From positions 1 to 63,009 of the forward strand of contig JADKCH010000018.1 of the NCBI GenBank assembly GCA_016714685.1: a DNA stretch of 63,009 nucleotides, given 5' to 3'. The DNA comes from Candidatus Geothrix odensensis. Lineage in GTDB: Bacteria; Acidobacteriota; Holophagae; Holophagales; Holophagaceae. The notes below the pieces were generated by a model, which worked only from the letters and a program-made list of their open reading frames with translations, made no database searches and was not told where the DNA came from. Positions 18,282 to 28,148 of the stretch are shown here, piece by piece. The translations under genes were made by a program, and so were the position numbers. How positions within the stretch are numbered: the stretch's first letter is position 1; each line of letters opens with the position of its first letter.

Positions 18282-20497
18282 TCAGGTGCGGAGCCGAGCC
18301 AGCCGTATCAGCCCGAACGCCGCGATGAGGAGACAGGGCGCCAGGAAGCCCCATGCCGCCGGAATATCGGCGGCCCGGGCGGCACCGCCGAAAAGGGTCT
18401 GGAGCCCCAGGTAAAGCAGCCCGCCTACAAGTCCGGCACCGATGGCCTGGCCGCGCCCCTGGCGGGGGCCCGGAAGGGCGTATGAGAGCATAGCCATCAC
18501 CAGAATGGGCCCCGAAATCCAACCCAGCAGGCGGTTCCACAGCAGGTACCCCCGTTCGGGATCGGGCGCCCACCGCTGCCACTCGATCAGGTCCCGGGTG
18601 GCCGCCTCGGAGGCGGAAGGAGCCTTCAACAGGGCCCGGTCCGGGAACAGTGCGAGCGCGAGGGGACCCGGCACCAGGCCTACCCCGCCCCAAGGGAGGG
18701 CCTGCACCCGCTCCTCGCCAGGCCTCCAGCGGAGCAGGGCGGGCGCTTCAAAGGGGGGCTTCAGGGGGAAGCCCCACCGGACCTCCGGGGAGAGGTGCCA
18801 TAGGACGCCCGTGGACCCCAGGTACATCCATGGGGAGTTGTCACCCTGGGGTGGAGGACGCCGAATGATCCGATGGTACATGCTCCGTGCCCGGGTCCTC
18901 GCCATGGGGGCCAGCCCAGCCTGCAGCAGGAAGGTGGCCAGGGCCACGGTTCCCCAGGCATAGCGGCTTGCCCAGAGCCATTGGACCAAGCTGATGCCAC
19001 CGGCCCGAATGGCCAACCACTCGCGGGTGAGGCCTCCTTCCGATAGCACCAGCATGGTGCCCAGCAGGAAGGACACAGGGAAGGCCACCTCGAGGAAGGG
19101 GGGCAGGTCCCACAACCAGTAGAGGAGGAAATCCACCAGGTGGATGTGGTTACGGGTGAGGTCGCCCGCAAGGCTGGAGAACTCCACCAGCAGGTCCAGC
19201 ACCAGGAGGCTGCCCATGGTCATGCCCCAGTTCCGCCACCAGGCGAGGGTGGCCCAGTGGCGGAAGACTCCCCGGCGGTTGCCCCGGTGATGGAGCCATT
19301 GGGCCAGGACCGACTGGCCCCTGGCCAGCTGGGCCTGGAGAGGGGCCAGGCCCAGCAGACGCCCCAGCCGGTGGAATTGTCCTCCGAAACCTGTTCGGGC
19401 CTGGTGGGGGGACAACCGCCGGTTGAGAATTGACCAGCCGGCCCACAGGAAGAGGAGGGGCAGGAGGAGGGTGGGGCCCACGGCGGGAAGCCTGCCGTCC
19501 AGCACCAGATTTTCCATGGATTTCATCAGGAAGTAGTAAGTCAGGATCACGCCCAGGCTCTTGACGATGGCCCCCCCGCGGTAGAAGCGCGCATGGCCGA
19601 AACCCAGGCCGATGCCCAGCAGCAGCAGGAGAGGCCCGCCAATGGCAGGGTGAGGCGCCTGCCAAGCTCGACGGCCGATCCCCAACGCTGGGGCATGGGA
19701 GCCCGGGGGTCCCGCCAGATCCGGAGCAGGGCCCCCGAGGGTGCGTAACGCATGGCCAGGGGGGTCAGCAGACGCGGCGCGTAGGGCACCAGGAACCGCT
19801 GGAAATGTTGCTCTTCTTTGATCTGGACGGGGCCGCCCCCACCAGATGCGGGGTAGCTGGTACCCCGCAGGTCCTCCAGGAATAGCTGGATCTCCACTTG
19901 GCCGGTGGGGGTGTTCCCCAGGGCGTAGGTCATCCGCGAGGCGGTCAGGTGCTGGATGCCGCTGGCCTTGGCCTCCATGATGTGGAACTGACCGGTCCCG
20001 GACAACCAGAATGCGGAGCCCGGGGAGCCGAGAGGATGCCAGGGCGGACTGCCCGGCCGCAGGAACTTCGCCATGGCCTCGTCAGCCATTCGGTGGCGCA
20101 GGGTTCGCTGGAAGCCGGCGGCTGCGGGCACCAGGATGTGGGCGTTTAGGGAGGCCATGACCAGGAGGCTGGTGCCCAGGATGGACCAAGGCACGAACCA
20201 GGTTCGGCGTCCCGCCCCGAGTCCCTGGGCTGCCACCAGTTCGGAGCCTTCCATCAGCTGCTGGGTGCCCAGGAGTCCACCCAGCACTGCCGCCATGGGG
20301 ATGACCATGGAAAAGGTCTCGGGCAGTGACAGGAGGAGCAAGGGCAACAGCCAGCGCAGGGCGGCGCCCTGGGAGAAGATCTCCCGGGAAAGCGCGACCG
20401 TTTCCCAGGCAATCAGCAGAAGACCATAAAAAATGATAGCCCCCAAGAAGGGGGTGAGCCAACGCCGAAGGAGGTATCTCGTGAGGATGGAAGGCAA
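18282..20497 (-). CDS. lptFG: LptF-LptG fusion: lipopolysaccharide export permease, one frameshift
   Basis: The first half (20497 to about 19450) has three membrane segments, a periplasmic jellyroll-like region and three more segments, as in LptF. A shift at about 19650 (CTGCCATTGGC) joins LTLPLA to GGPLLLLLGIGLGFG. With no stop, the frame passes through a linker of about 60 residues into a second unit with the same plan, beginning near GMTMGSLLVLDLLV and ending RLARLRT. LptF and LptG form the inner-membrane channel that extracts LPS. They are normally separate; here they appear as one chain of about 738 residues. Confidence 0.8.
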
Positions 20498-20499
20498 TC

Positions 20500-20870
20500 G
20501 AGGAATCCAGGTTCTGATAAATTTCTGATTCTCTGCTAGGCCTGGCGTCTAGGGAAGGGACTGTTGATCGTTGCAGGCGGGAATCGGGCCATGCGGCTCA
20601 CTCGATGGGGCCACAAGGGGATCTACCCCGAGGGCGGGCGGGTCTTCATCTTCTGCTGGGCCCACACGCTTGCTTGAATCAGGTCCCACCCGGACCGATG
20701 GGATTCCATCGTCGCTGAAGACGCACGCCCACGTCTTGATTCAGCGCATGAATCCTCCTGACGATCGCATCTTAGCCCATTCCTCAAGGGTTTCCGGGGG
20801 GCGCGGTTCGCACCACCCTTGGCCTGGTTTTCCGGGAGAACGTCATTAGGACCTGGAACAAGTGATTGTT
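20500..20870. other. Spacer with a doubtful short frame after mlaD
   Basis: An ATG at 20874 overlaps the mlaD stop (ATGA) and follows GCAGGAG, so a small gene may start here. Its frame closes sensibly only if one C is added at about 20805, giving about 44 residues ending GGFMR at about 20742. I see no known family. The remainder to 20500 has no clear gene and probably holds the lptFG promoter. Confidence 0.35.
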
Positions 20871-22337
20871 TCATTTGGAAGCTCCTGCAAGTCCGATCAT
20901 TTTCTTTAAGTCATCGTCCTTCCACCGTAGTCCTCCGCCAAAAAAGATTGTTCGAAGGTCTTTGTTTCCGATGTCCTGGACTCCGGCCTGAACGTAGGCT
21001 CCCTTCCAGAACTGATAGCTGCTGGTGAAGCGATAACGGGGGTTCGGCTTGTCCTCCCGTTTGGTGAAATCATAAGCCAGCACTCCGAACCGCAGGCGAT
21101 CCTGGTCCATGGTACGGAATTCCAATCCACCGCCGCCCTTGCCTTCGACAATGCCGGCCGAGAATACAGCGGGACCAAGCCGCTTCGCGAACTGAGCAGA
21201 TACAGTGAAGCTCTGATCTGTAGTCACAAACTTGTTCTTCTCGAGGGTGACGACAGGCTTCCCTGTGATGGGATCGAGTTGAGTGACCGTCCGAGTGCTT
21301 TCACTGAGCTTGCCGTCTGGCGTAGAGGCGAAACCAAGGGAATACCAGTAGTCCGGACTAGGAATGATGTCCAAACCAAGGCCCACACGGCTGTCATTGC
21401 GTTTGTCCCACTGGGCGGCACCCATATCTAAACGAAAATCCATCTTGTTAAAGCCGCCCAGCATGCCATTCACATTATCCACTGCTTCGTTGATCTTCTT
21501 GATGGTCGATTCGTCGTTCATCAGCTTGCCGATGGTCCCCTCGCCCCTGTTGATGCGGTCAGTAAGGGTCTTGAGGTTGTCGGCTGTGCCCTGAAAGCTC
21601 TGCGATAACTTGCGTACATCGCCCATGATGCCCTTCAACTCGGGGCGATTCTCTTCGAGGATGGCGTTGAGGTTCTTCCCCACGGATTCGAACTGCTGGG
21701 CCAACTTGGGTAGTTTATCTCTCAGATCAGAAGAAATAGCTTCCACATTCGCCATGGTGTTATTGATGGCCCCGTGGTTCTCTTGGGCCATAGAACGAAA
21801 TTCGGCGGTCAGACCCCGGATGTTGTCAACGATTTCGTCGAGCTTCTGACGCCCCTGTTCCCCACCGATGGATTCGTTCAGAGCCTGAGTAACGCCCTTC
21901 ACATTCTTGCCGATGTCCGCCAGGGTCTCCATTAGATTATCCAGGCTGACGCCCGCCTTGCTTGGCAGTGGACTGTCTGCAGGCAAGAGGCCCTTGGCGC
22001 TATGGCCGGCGTTGAGATCAATGAACTTTTCGCCCAGAATACCGATGGAACCCAACGACACGGTGGCGTCGGAATAGACTGGCACATCATTCGAGATGCT
22101 TATCACCACATGAGCCTTCCCGTTTTCGAGTGTGATAGTTCGAACCTCACCTACCTTAACGCCAGCAATCCGCACGGCACCTTGCAGATTCAGACCCGCC
22201 ACCTGGTCGAAAATGGTGAATCGCTCGGACTGATTTCGCTTGCCTCCAATTTCAAATTTCTCTGTCCGAAAGATCATTACGGCCACCAGAGCGATGGCTC
22301 CTGTAAAGAACAGGCCAACCTTGGTTTCGAGCTTCAT
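20871..22337 (-). CDS. mlaD: MlaD/MCE-domain lipid transport protein with a C-terminal barrel-like domain
   Basis: The start overlaps the end of mlaF (ATGA). Residues 1-23 are a membrane anchor. The MCE domain follows (about 35-115), with VAGLNLQGAVRIAGVKVGEV and LGSIGILGEKFIDL. Residues about 130-320 form a long helical region. The last 170 residues alternate like outer-membrane strands (RYRFTSSYQFWKGAYVQAG, then FFGGGLRWKDD). MCE proteins shuttle phospholipids between membranes with MlaE and MlaF. At 488 residues it is much longer than E. coli MlaD and may span the periplasm. Confidence 0.88.
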   Translation of the reverse strand: MKLETKVGLFFTGAIALVAVMIFRTEKFEIGGKRNQSERFTIFDQVAGLNLQGAVRIAGVKVGEVRTITLENGKAHVVISISNDVPVYSDATVSLGSIGILGEKFIDLNAGHSAKGLLPADSPLPSKAGVSLDNLMETLADIGKNVKGVTQALNESIGGEQGRQKLDEIVDNIRGLTAEFRSMAQENHGAINNTMANVEAISSDLRDKLPKLAQQFESVGKNLNAILEENRPELKGIMGDVRKLSQSFQGTADNLKTLTDRINRGEGTIGKLMNDESTIKKINEAVDNVNGMLGGFNKMDFRLDMGAAQWDKRNDSRVGLGLDIIPSPDYWYSLGFASTPDGKLSESTRTVTQLDPITGKPVVTLEKNKFVTTDQSFTVSAQFAKRLGPAVFSAGIVEGKGGGGLEFRTMDQDRLRFGVLAYDFTKREDKPNPRYRFTSSYQFWKGAYVQAGVQDIGNKDLRTIFFGGGLRWKDDDLKKMIGLAGASK

Positions 22338-23124
22338 GCGCTGGCCTCCTGAGATGTTCGTTTGGGTGGGGGCGGATCTTGCAGGAAGGGGCCGTCGGCG
22401 TCGCCCCTCAGGAACTGCTGAATGACGGGGTGGGGGTTAATCTTGAAAGAAGCCGGGGATTCGCAAGCGATGCATTCCCCGCGGAAGAGTAGGGGCGATG
22501 CGATCGCCGATCTCAAAGGCGGATTTCAGGTCGTGAGTGATGGTGATGCTGGTGATGCCCAGCTCGTGCTTGAGGTCCAGGATGATACGGCCAATCACGT
22601 CGGTCATGACAGGGTCCAGCCCCGTGGTGGGTTCGTCATAGAGCAGGATCTTTGGCCTGAGGGCGATGGCCCGGGCGAATCCGACCCGCCGTTTCATGCC
22701 CCCTGATAGTTCGGCGGGTTTGAGCTTGTCAATGCCCTTGAAGCCCACCATCGAGAGGCATTCCTCGACTCGGCCCCGGATCTCATCCTCCGTCATCTTC
22801 TGGTGGCGCCGAAGGCCGAAGGCCACGTTCTCGAAGACGGTCATGGAATCGAACAGGGCCGCCATCTGGAAGCATGCCGATGCTTTGCCGAACCTTGAAG
22901 AGTTCGTCCCGGGACAGATCGGCGATGATCTTTCCTTCGACAGCCACATGGCCAGAGTCCGGAGTGAGCAGGCCCATGATGTTACGGAGCAGGACTGTCT
23001 TCCCCGTGCCCGACCCCCCAAGCACGACGAGGCTTTCGCCCTCCTCCACCTGTAGGTTCACCTTTGACAGCACGGCCTTGGGGCCGAAGGCTTTTGAGAG
23101 ATTGACGACGTCGATCAGGGCCAT
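22334..23124 (-). CDS. mlaF: MlaF-type ABC transporter ATPase, two frameshifts
   Basis: Walker A is GGSGTGKTVLLRN near residue 36. The signature is LSGGMKRRVGFARAI and Walker B is ILLYDEPTTGLDP. The first shift is at about 22868, in GCATGCTTCCAG. The second, at about 22498, restores ALLFRGECIACESP and the usual MlaF ending VIQQFLRGDADGP. The corrected stop at 22334 overlaps the mlaD start. It powers the MlaE-MlaD complex. The start ATG 23124 is four bases after mlaE, so the three genes form one operon. Confidence 0.88.
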
Positions 23125-23128
23125 GTCA

Positions 23129-23904
23129 TCAAACCAGCAAAAGCTTGCGAGAAAGAAGTCGGAGATGAGGATCCACAGGGAAACTGGTCACGACGCTGCT
23201 GGTGGGGGCATTCCCGACGCCCTCGGCCCCACCCTGTGTGCGGTAGCCCTTCCAGCATCCGACCAGGGCGATGATCATCCCGAACACTAGGCCCTTGATG
23301 ACCGCGATGCCGAGGTCGCGAAGGGCCAGCAGCTTGTAGAATTGCTGGCCGTAGACGTAGCCGCTCTGGCCCTCGACGCCTACCAGTATCAGATAGCCGC
23401 CCCAGTACCCGATATAGATAGCCACTACTGTCAGGAGCGGAACCATCACCATGGACGCGAGGAGCCGCGGCACGAATAGTATTGGATCGGGTCAGTCGCT
23501 AAGCACTCGAGAGCATCAATCTGTTCAGTGACCTGCATGGTACCGAGTTCCGCGGCCATGGCAGATCCGATGCGGCCTGAGAGCATGAGGCCGGTGATCA
23601 CTGGTCCTAGCTCCCGCATCATGGCCAAACCCTCTACTTGGGATGCCAAACCTTCTGCCTGGAATTGCCGGAAGCCGAAGGCCAACTGCACGGCGAATAC
23701 CATGCTCACTGCCATATTCGTAAGTACCACCACCGGGACAGAGTTCACTCCCACGGACTGGAACTGATTCAATAGATTCTTACCGTCGAAAGGCCGTCGG
23801 AATACGGCCATGAAGGTCCGTCCGGCCAGTACGGCAAAGTCACCAATGAGGTCAAGCGCGCCTAGCGCTCGAGCACCCATCATTTCGAAGAAGATCAGAA
23901 CCAT
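23129..23904 (-). CDS. mlaE: MlaE-type permease, several frameshifts
   Basis: The product reads RTFMAVFRRPFDGKNLL, SVPVVVLTNMAVSMVFAVQ, LGPVITGLMLSGRIGSAMAA and, after a shift at about 23475, PRLLASMVMVPLLTVVAIYI and KGLVFGMIIALVGCWKG. These are the hallmark segments of MlaE permeases. Two compensating indels near 23150-23170 disturb the last helix (expected ILISDFFLA). Such damage in a normally conserved gene points to sequence error. It leads the mlaE-mlaF-mlaD operon and lies 21 bases after motB. Confidence 0.85.
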
Positions 23905-23925
23905 GGGCCTCCAGGAGCAAAGGAA

Positions 23926-24789
23926 TTAGCGTATGGATTTGAGGTGCAAGGTTTCTGCGTGCTCCGTGGCACTGGAGAGAACCATGATGGAGATCCGACG
24001 GTTCCGGGGATCGTTGGGTTCCTTGCCTTCAAGTGGGATTGTCTCGGCATATCCCGTGACGCGGCGAACCTGGCCCGGGCGAAGCCCCCCAGCTGCGCTT
24101 TCCATCACGCGGCGGGCCGCATTGGCTCGTTCAGCACTCAGTTCCCAGTTAGAATAGGCCTTGTTGGAATACTGTGAAGCATCCGTGTGCCCTCCGATGA
24201 CCACGCGGTTCGGCAATTTCCCGAGTTCTCGGGCAATCTCCTTGAGGATGGACAGGGTGTAGCTCTTCAGTGTGGCGCTGCCAGAATCGAAGAGCACTTG
24301 GGCAGCCTTGTCTTGGATCTGAATGCGCAGACCTTCATCCGTGAAATCCAGGCTGATCTGGTCCTGGAAGGCCTGGAGAAGTTCGTCCTGCTGGAATGCC
24401 TTTTCGATGGCTTCAGCGGTGGCCTCCATGGCTTTCTTTTCCTCAGCAATCGTGCCCGGACTCTCCGGGTTACTGTCGACCCCGCCACCCCCGTCTGGCC
24501 CAGGGGCCATGCCCCGGCCACCTGGCAGGATGCCTTTGCCATGGTTGGCCAAAATCTCTTTGCCGCGTTCTGTATTAAAGAAATTAGGGTCCTGGAACAT
24601 TCCGGCGATACCGGCTTTGGTGTTCTTATCTGCGCTGACAAGAAGCCACATCAAGAGAAAGAAGGCCATCATGGCTGTCATTAGGTCGGCGTATGCAACC
24701 TTCCAGGCACCGCCATGGGCAGCGGAGTGACCACCCTTCTTCTTGACGATCCTGATTCTGACTTCCGGCTGTGCCTGCTGGTCGGACAA
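23926..24789 (-). CDS. motB: MotB-type flagellar stator protein
   Basis: The 287-residue protein has a single N-terminal membrane helix with the stator aspartate, YADLMTAMMAFFLLMWLL (residues about 33-50). A linker follows, and then a C-terminal OmpA-like peptidoglycan-binding domain with VVIGGHTDASQYSNKAYSNW and NDPRNRRISIMV. MotB anchors the stator and conducts ions together with MotA. No motA is next to it in this window, where the mla operon follows instead. The lone copy might also be a stator-like protein for another use. Confidence 0.85.
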   Translation of the reverse strand: MSDQQAQPEVRIRIVKKKGGHSAAHGGAWKVAYADLMTAMMAFFLLMWLLVSADKNTKAGIAGMFQDPNFFNTERGKEILANHGKGILPGGRGMAPGPDGGGGVDSNPESPGTIAEEKKAMEATAEAIEKAFQQDELLQAFQDQISLDFTDEGLRIQIQDKAAQVLFDSGSATLKSYTLSILKEIARELGKLPNRVVIGGHTDASQYSNKAYSNWELSAERANAARRVMESAAGGLRPGQVRRVTGYAETIPLEGKEPNDPRNRRISIMVLSSATEHAETLHLKSIR

Positions 24790-25299
24790 TAGAATTCTTC
24801 CTCAATGATTTGATTGACGAACCGTAGTTTCCAACTGCGCTATGGATCGCAGGCCCCTGGCTACATTCTTCGGTGCTCAGCCATTCATGAAATCTTGTCA
24901 GAGTTCGGTCGTTCGATCTATTCATTATTATTGATCGGAGTAGCTTCAACCACCCGTTACCCCGAAGCACTGAAATTTCTTCGCGGTACTGCCTTTCCTG
25001 GCCACACCAGGACACCGGCACGTTCCACGTTCGATTAGTCCCAAAGAGGCTACTAAGATGCCTGACAAGTGAATCATTAAGAATAGTTTATAATGTTACC
25101 ATTGTCTTTGGCATTAGCAGCCTTCAATGCTGACGGGCTTTTTTGCATTCTTTATGCTGTTGAACCCTTTTAATTAAGGTGCCTTCACTGTGGTCGGAAT
25201 CATCCCGGTTCACACCCAACTTTCAGTCGCAGTGAAGACAAGGGAGGATTCTACCGAATTTAATGGGTTTGGGAAATGCGGCAAAACTGGTCATTTGAT
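24790..25299. other. Intergenic region upstream of motB
   Basis: No gene is supported. A weak hairpin followed by six T residues occurs at about 25115-25145 on the plus strand (a CAGC ... GCTG stem nested in GCATT ... AATGC). The stretch is AT-rich at 25060-25110 and probably contains the promoter for the motB-mla genes reading left. Confidence 0.4.
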
Positions 25300-26403
25300 C
25301 TATTTCCGTGTCGCAGATCTCACGGCAAGTCGCAGCGCCAAACCCATATCTGAGGTGTTCTCGTAGTGCGTGATGTTGTTGATATAGCTAAATGTCAATG
25401 TGACTCGCTCACTTAGGCGAACATGCACACCCAGATCGTGGTTTACAGCCGGCTTGTCGAGGGTGGCCCCCGGGCCCTGGGAGGTGAGTCCATCGTGGTA
25501 AACGAGGACAAGGAATGGCCGCATTTTGAGCCACCCTTGCCACTCCCACCCAAGATGGCCGGCTATCTGATCCTTGATGAGGAACGGATTCACGCCATTG
25601 CCGCCTCTTATGCCGCGGCGCAGGTAGGCGATGCCCCCATTGATAGCTTGATTGTGTGTGGGCCGCCATTGAAGGGCCAGGCCTGCGCTCGAGTCCCAAT
25701 TGGAACGGTACTGCCCCTCAAACGTGGTTGCTGGAATCTGCAAGGCTCCGCGAAAACTCAGGGTCAGATCGGAATCTTCGTAAAAGCGGTGGATGAGTGC
25801 CAGCACAGGGTCCATAGGACGATACCGGACCGGGGTCTGAGAGAAATAGATCACCTGACCCTTCTGGATGATGGCGATCGTGAGCCAGTTCAGTGCAATG
25901 GCGTTTCGTCCGGTCTGTTCGAAACCCAGTTTGTGGAAATCCTCGATCAACCCATCCATGAAGCCGCCGCCGATGCTCTGCCAGCCAAGAGTCACTGCCA
26001 CATCGGTATTTTGTGTCATCCCATATCGGAAGCTGAACTCGGTCCGCTGGATTTCGGCATCGAAGAAGAAGACCAGAGGCTCGTTGGGCAAGGAACTGGC
26101 GAATTTCTCCGCACCTGCCCGGTCCACCGAAATTCGCCCCGTGGTATCCCTTCCGAGGCGATCCTTGATCAGATCCGAAAACTCGAAGGTATTCGAGCGG
26201 GTCACCTGAAACGAGAAGCGCCACTCTCCCTTTCCGATTGTGTTCGCACCAACAGGACGATAGGTCAATGGGACCAGATTCAAAGGGAAGAAATCACGGG
26301 TGGAAGGAGGACCCGGATCTGGCCAAGGTGGCTCCACTTCCGCCAGAAGAGGAACCGTGAAGGCCAGTGCAAGACACCGGAACAATGCCCCGGTTCGAAT
26401 CAT
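25300..26403 (-). CDS. DUF3187-like outer-membrane barrel protein
   Basis: A signal peptide (MIRTGALFRCLALAFTVPLL) is followed by FFPLNLVPLTYRPVGANTIG, which resembles the start of DUF3187 proteins. The rest has alternating strand patterns (TEFSFRYGMTQNTDVAVTLG and others) and ends in a charged residue after SATRK. Such proteins are predicted outer-membrane barrels of unknown function. ATG 26403 is chosen because the signal peptide begins there; ATG 26415 is possible. It is divergent from a TetR gene, which probably controls it. Confidence 0.65.
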   Translation of the reverse strand: MIRTGALFRCLALAFTVPLLAEVEPPWPDPGPPSTRDFFPLNLVPLTYRPVGANTIGKGEWRFSFQVTRSNTFEFSDLIKDRLGRDTTGRISVDRAGAEKFASSLPNEPLVFFFDAEIQRTEFSFRYGMTQNTDVAVTLGWQSIGGGFMDGLIEDFHKLGFEQTGRNAIALNWLTIAIIQKGQVIYFSQTPVRYRPMDPVLALIHRFYEDSDLTLSFRGALQIPATTFEGQYRSNWDSSAGLALQWRPTHNQAINGGIAYLRRGIRGGNGVNPFLIKDQIAGHLGWEWQGWLKMRPFLVLVYHDGLTSQGPGATLDKPAVNHDLGVHVRLSERVTLTFSYINNITHYENTSDMGLALRLAVRSATRK

Positions 26404-26501
26404 GCTCCCCCCCATATCGATACGGAGGCGGCCCCGACAGGAGTGATCGGACCATTTGACCAAACAGTTCTGATCCAATCATTGATATGCTGAGATTCAT
26501 C

Positions 26502-27167
26502 ATGGAAACGACACTCCCAGACACTCGCACAGCCTTGCTCCAAGCCGCCTTGGTGTGCTTTGCCGACCACGGATTCGATGGCACAAGCATGCGGAGGGTA
26601 GCGGAAAGCGCAGGTAGACCCCTTTCGCTCCTTTCCCATTACTTCCGGAACAAAGAAGGCCTCTATCTGGAGGTGTTCAAGTTCATCCTTGAATCCAGTG
26701 TGCATGTGGCTGCGACCCCTCCGAATCTAGCTGACAGGGTTCCACCTGACCGGCAGGGGGCTATTCGACTCCTGCGAGAACAGATCCACCTGATGTACCA
26801 GGAAGCGGTTCCAGTCGAGACGTCCGCCAGTCCATTCCAGGATTACAAAGCACGTCTTTGGTTGCAGGAATTCCAGTCCCCTCGCCTTTGCCTCCAACCA
26901 ATCATGAAACAGCATCTCAGCCCAATTATCAATGTAATCCGAGAATGTATTCGAGTTATTCGTCCCGAGCTCAATGAGGCTCAAATTGCCTTTCTTGGCA
27001 TCACGATTACGGGGCAAGTGGTAGGCCATGGGATGATGGTGGGCCTCAGCAAGGTGGTTTGGGGAGACTACCCCCCAGTTCGGGACACGGGTTTCAGGTG
27101 CTGAACTGCTTATGGATTTTTTGTCTCAACGGTCTTCTCTGAATCGACGGCCAAGCAGAAAAAATAG
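26502..27167 (+). CDS. TetR-family regulator (CecR-like), C-terminal frameshifts
   Basis: Residues 10-60 are a classic TetR HTH: ALVCFADHGFDGTSMRRVAE, then LSHYFRNKEGLYLEVF. The ligand domain ends with IRECIRVIRPELNEAQIAFLGI, shared with the other two TetR proteins here. The open frame stops at 27104, but shifts at about 27080 and in the T run at about 27118 give AELLMDFFVSTVF and a stop at 27167. It is divergent from the DUF3187 gene and probably represses it and itself. GTG and ATG alternatives lie slightly upstream. Confidence 0.8.
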
Positions 27168-27243
27168 CTCACCTCATCTGAATCATCACTGGGGCGCAAC
27201 TGGGGCGCACGAACCTACCGAGATGAAGGCCTCAGGTCCTGGA

Positions 27244-27270
27244 GTCCGGGGAGAAACCAACTCCCCGGAC
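27244..27270. terminator. Strong stem-loop between convergent genes
   Basis: Ten perfect base pairs, GTCCGGGGAG and CTCCCCGGAC, enclose a seven-base loop. It lies between the convergent TetR and outer-membrane genes. There is no long T run, so it may work as a weak bidirectional terminator or an RNA end protector. Confidence 0.6.
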
Positions 27271-27304
27271 CTGTATGCCTTTACCTTACACGGCCCTGAG
27301 CTAC

Positions 27305-27865
27305 TCAAAAGCGATAGATGAATGTAGCGTTGATTGTTGGTGAGGTAATTTCTGGCTTTGCCCCGAAGAGTTCAGGTTTGTACTTCGCATAGACATATCG
27401 AAGTTCGGCACCCATGTTCCGGTTGAACATGTAGCCCCCGGAAAAAGCGGCGTAGGCTGTGTTCGGTGTGTCGTTGTCACTCATTCCGGCCTGGTCCACT
27501 TCGAACTTAGCCAGACCGAAACCAAGTCCGCCGCCCACATAGGCACCCTGATTGACTCGCTGGGAGAAGAAGTAGTTGTAGTCGGCTCCAATCTGTAGCA
27601 TCTGAACCCTGCGAGTGGGGCTGGTCTTTTCGAAGTAGGTGTAGTCAATCCTCGGAACCACCGCATGACCGCCGGGGAATCCGATCAGTGCATGGGCCCC
27701 GAGGCCATAGCCGAGGGAGTTGTCCACCAAGGCCTTCTCGTGCAGGTCGCTGGTGGGGAAGGCTAGGGTGCCTTGAAGCCCGAATTGGATGTCCTGGGCG
27801 TTGATTTGGCCACTGGCCAATGCGGCGCCGGTCAGACAGAGAGCTAACCGAAAGCTCAATCTCAT
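27305..27865 (-). CDS. Small outer-membrane beta-barrel protein (OmpA/OprF-barrel-like)
   Basis: ATG 27865 follows a very good AGGAGG site. A signal peptide ends near ASGQINAQ. The mature part of about 165 residues alternates like an eight-stranded barrel (FGLQGTLAFPTSDLHEKAL, YVGGGLGFGLAKFEV, GAELRYVYAKYKPEL) and ends in TFIYRF, with the terminal phenylalanine used for outer-membrane assembly. Substrate unknown. It is divergent from the second TetR gene, with a palindrome between them. Confidence 0.75.
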   Translation of the reverse strand: MRLSFRLALCLTGAALASGQINAQDIQFGLQGTLAFPTSDLHEKALVDNSLGYGLGAHALIGFPGGHAVVPRIDYTYFEKTSPTRRVQMLQIGADYNYFFSQRVNQGAYVGGGLGFGLAKFEVDQAGMSDNDTPNTAYAAFSGGYMFNRNMGAELRYVYAKYKPELFGAKPEITSPTINATFIYRF

Positions 27866-27938
27866 TTGAACCTCCTGTGCCCGAGTAGGGCTTGAACAAG
27901 TAGGGGGGAAAGAACCCGGGCACATGCACCAGGTTCCA

Positions 27939-27962
27939 TTCATTGGTCTATCGACCAGTGAA
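27939..27962. promoter_or_regulatory. Inverted repeat, probable TetR operator
   Basis: Arms TTCATTGGTC and GACCAGTGAA (nine of ten paired) flank TATC. It lies about 75 bases upstream of the outer-membrane barrel gene on the minus strand and upstream of the second TetR gene on the other side. Confidence 0.55.
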
Positions 27963-28093
27963 CACCATACAAGCTAATAGGACGGTTGACCTTTGTCAAT
28001 CCGTATGAATCTTTTCAATATAATCACTTTTATACTCATTATAGTGAACATTGAATACGATTATAATATATAATAAAAATCCACTTGCGTGAA

Positions 28094-28130
28094 TCGATCA
28101 ATCAACCAACCATATTGCATGGTTGATCGA
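28094..28130. promoter_or_regulatory. TCGATCAA inverted repeat before TetR2
   Basis: TCGATCAA (28094-28101) and its complement TTGATCGA (28123-28130) flank a spacer just upstream of ATG 28149. The extended form TCGATCAATC also occurs upstream of the third TetR gene at 38241. The shared element is a candidate operator for these paralogous regulators. Confidence 0.5.
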
Positions 28131-28148
28131 CCTATTCGAAGGCGTCAC

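Noticed and set aside
16471..18693. N-terminal extension of the LtaS-like protein up to 18693
   Set aside because: It runs antiparallel-free through the lptFG coding region in another frame and lacks coding character; the signal-anchor start at 18254 is better.
25423..26493. A 356-residue plus-strand frame
   Set aside because: It is the shadow of the outer-membrane protein on the minus strand, which has a signal peptide and strand pattern.
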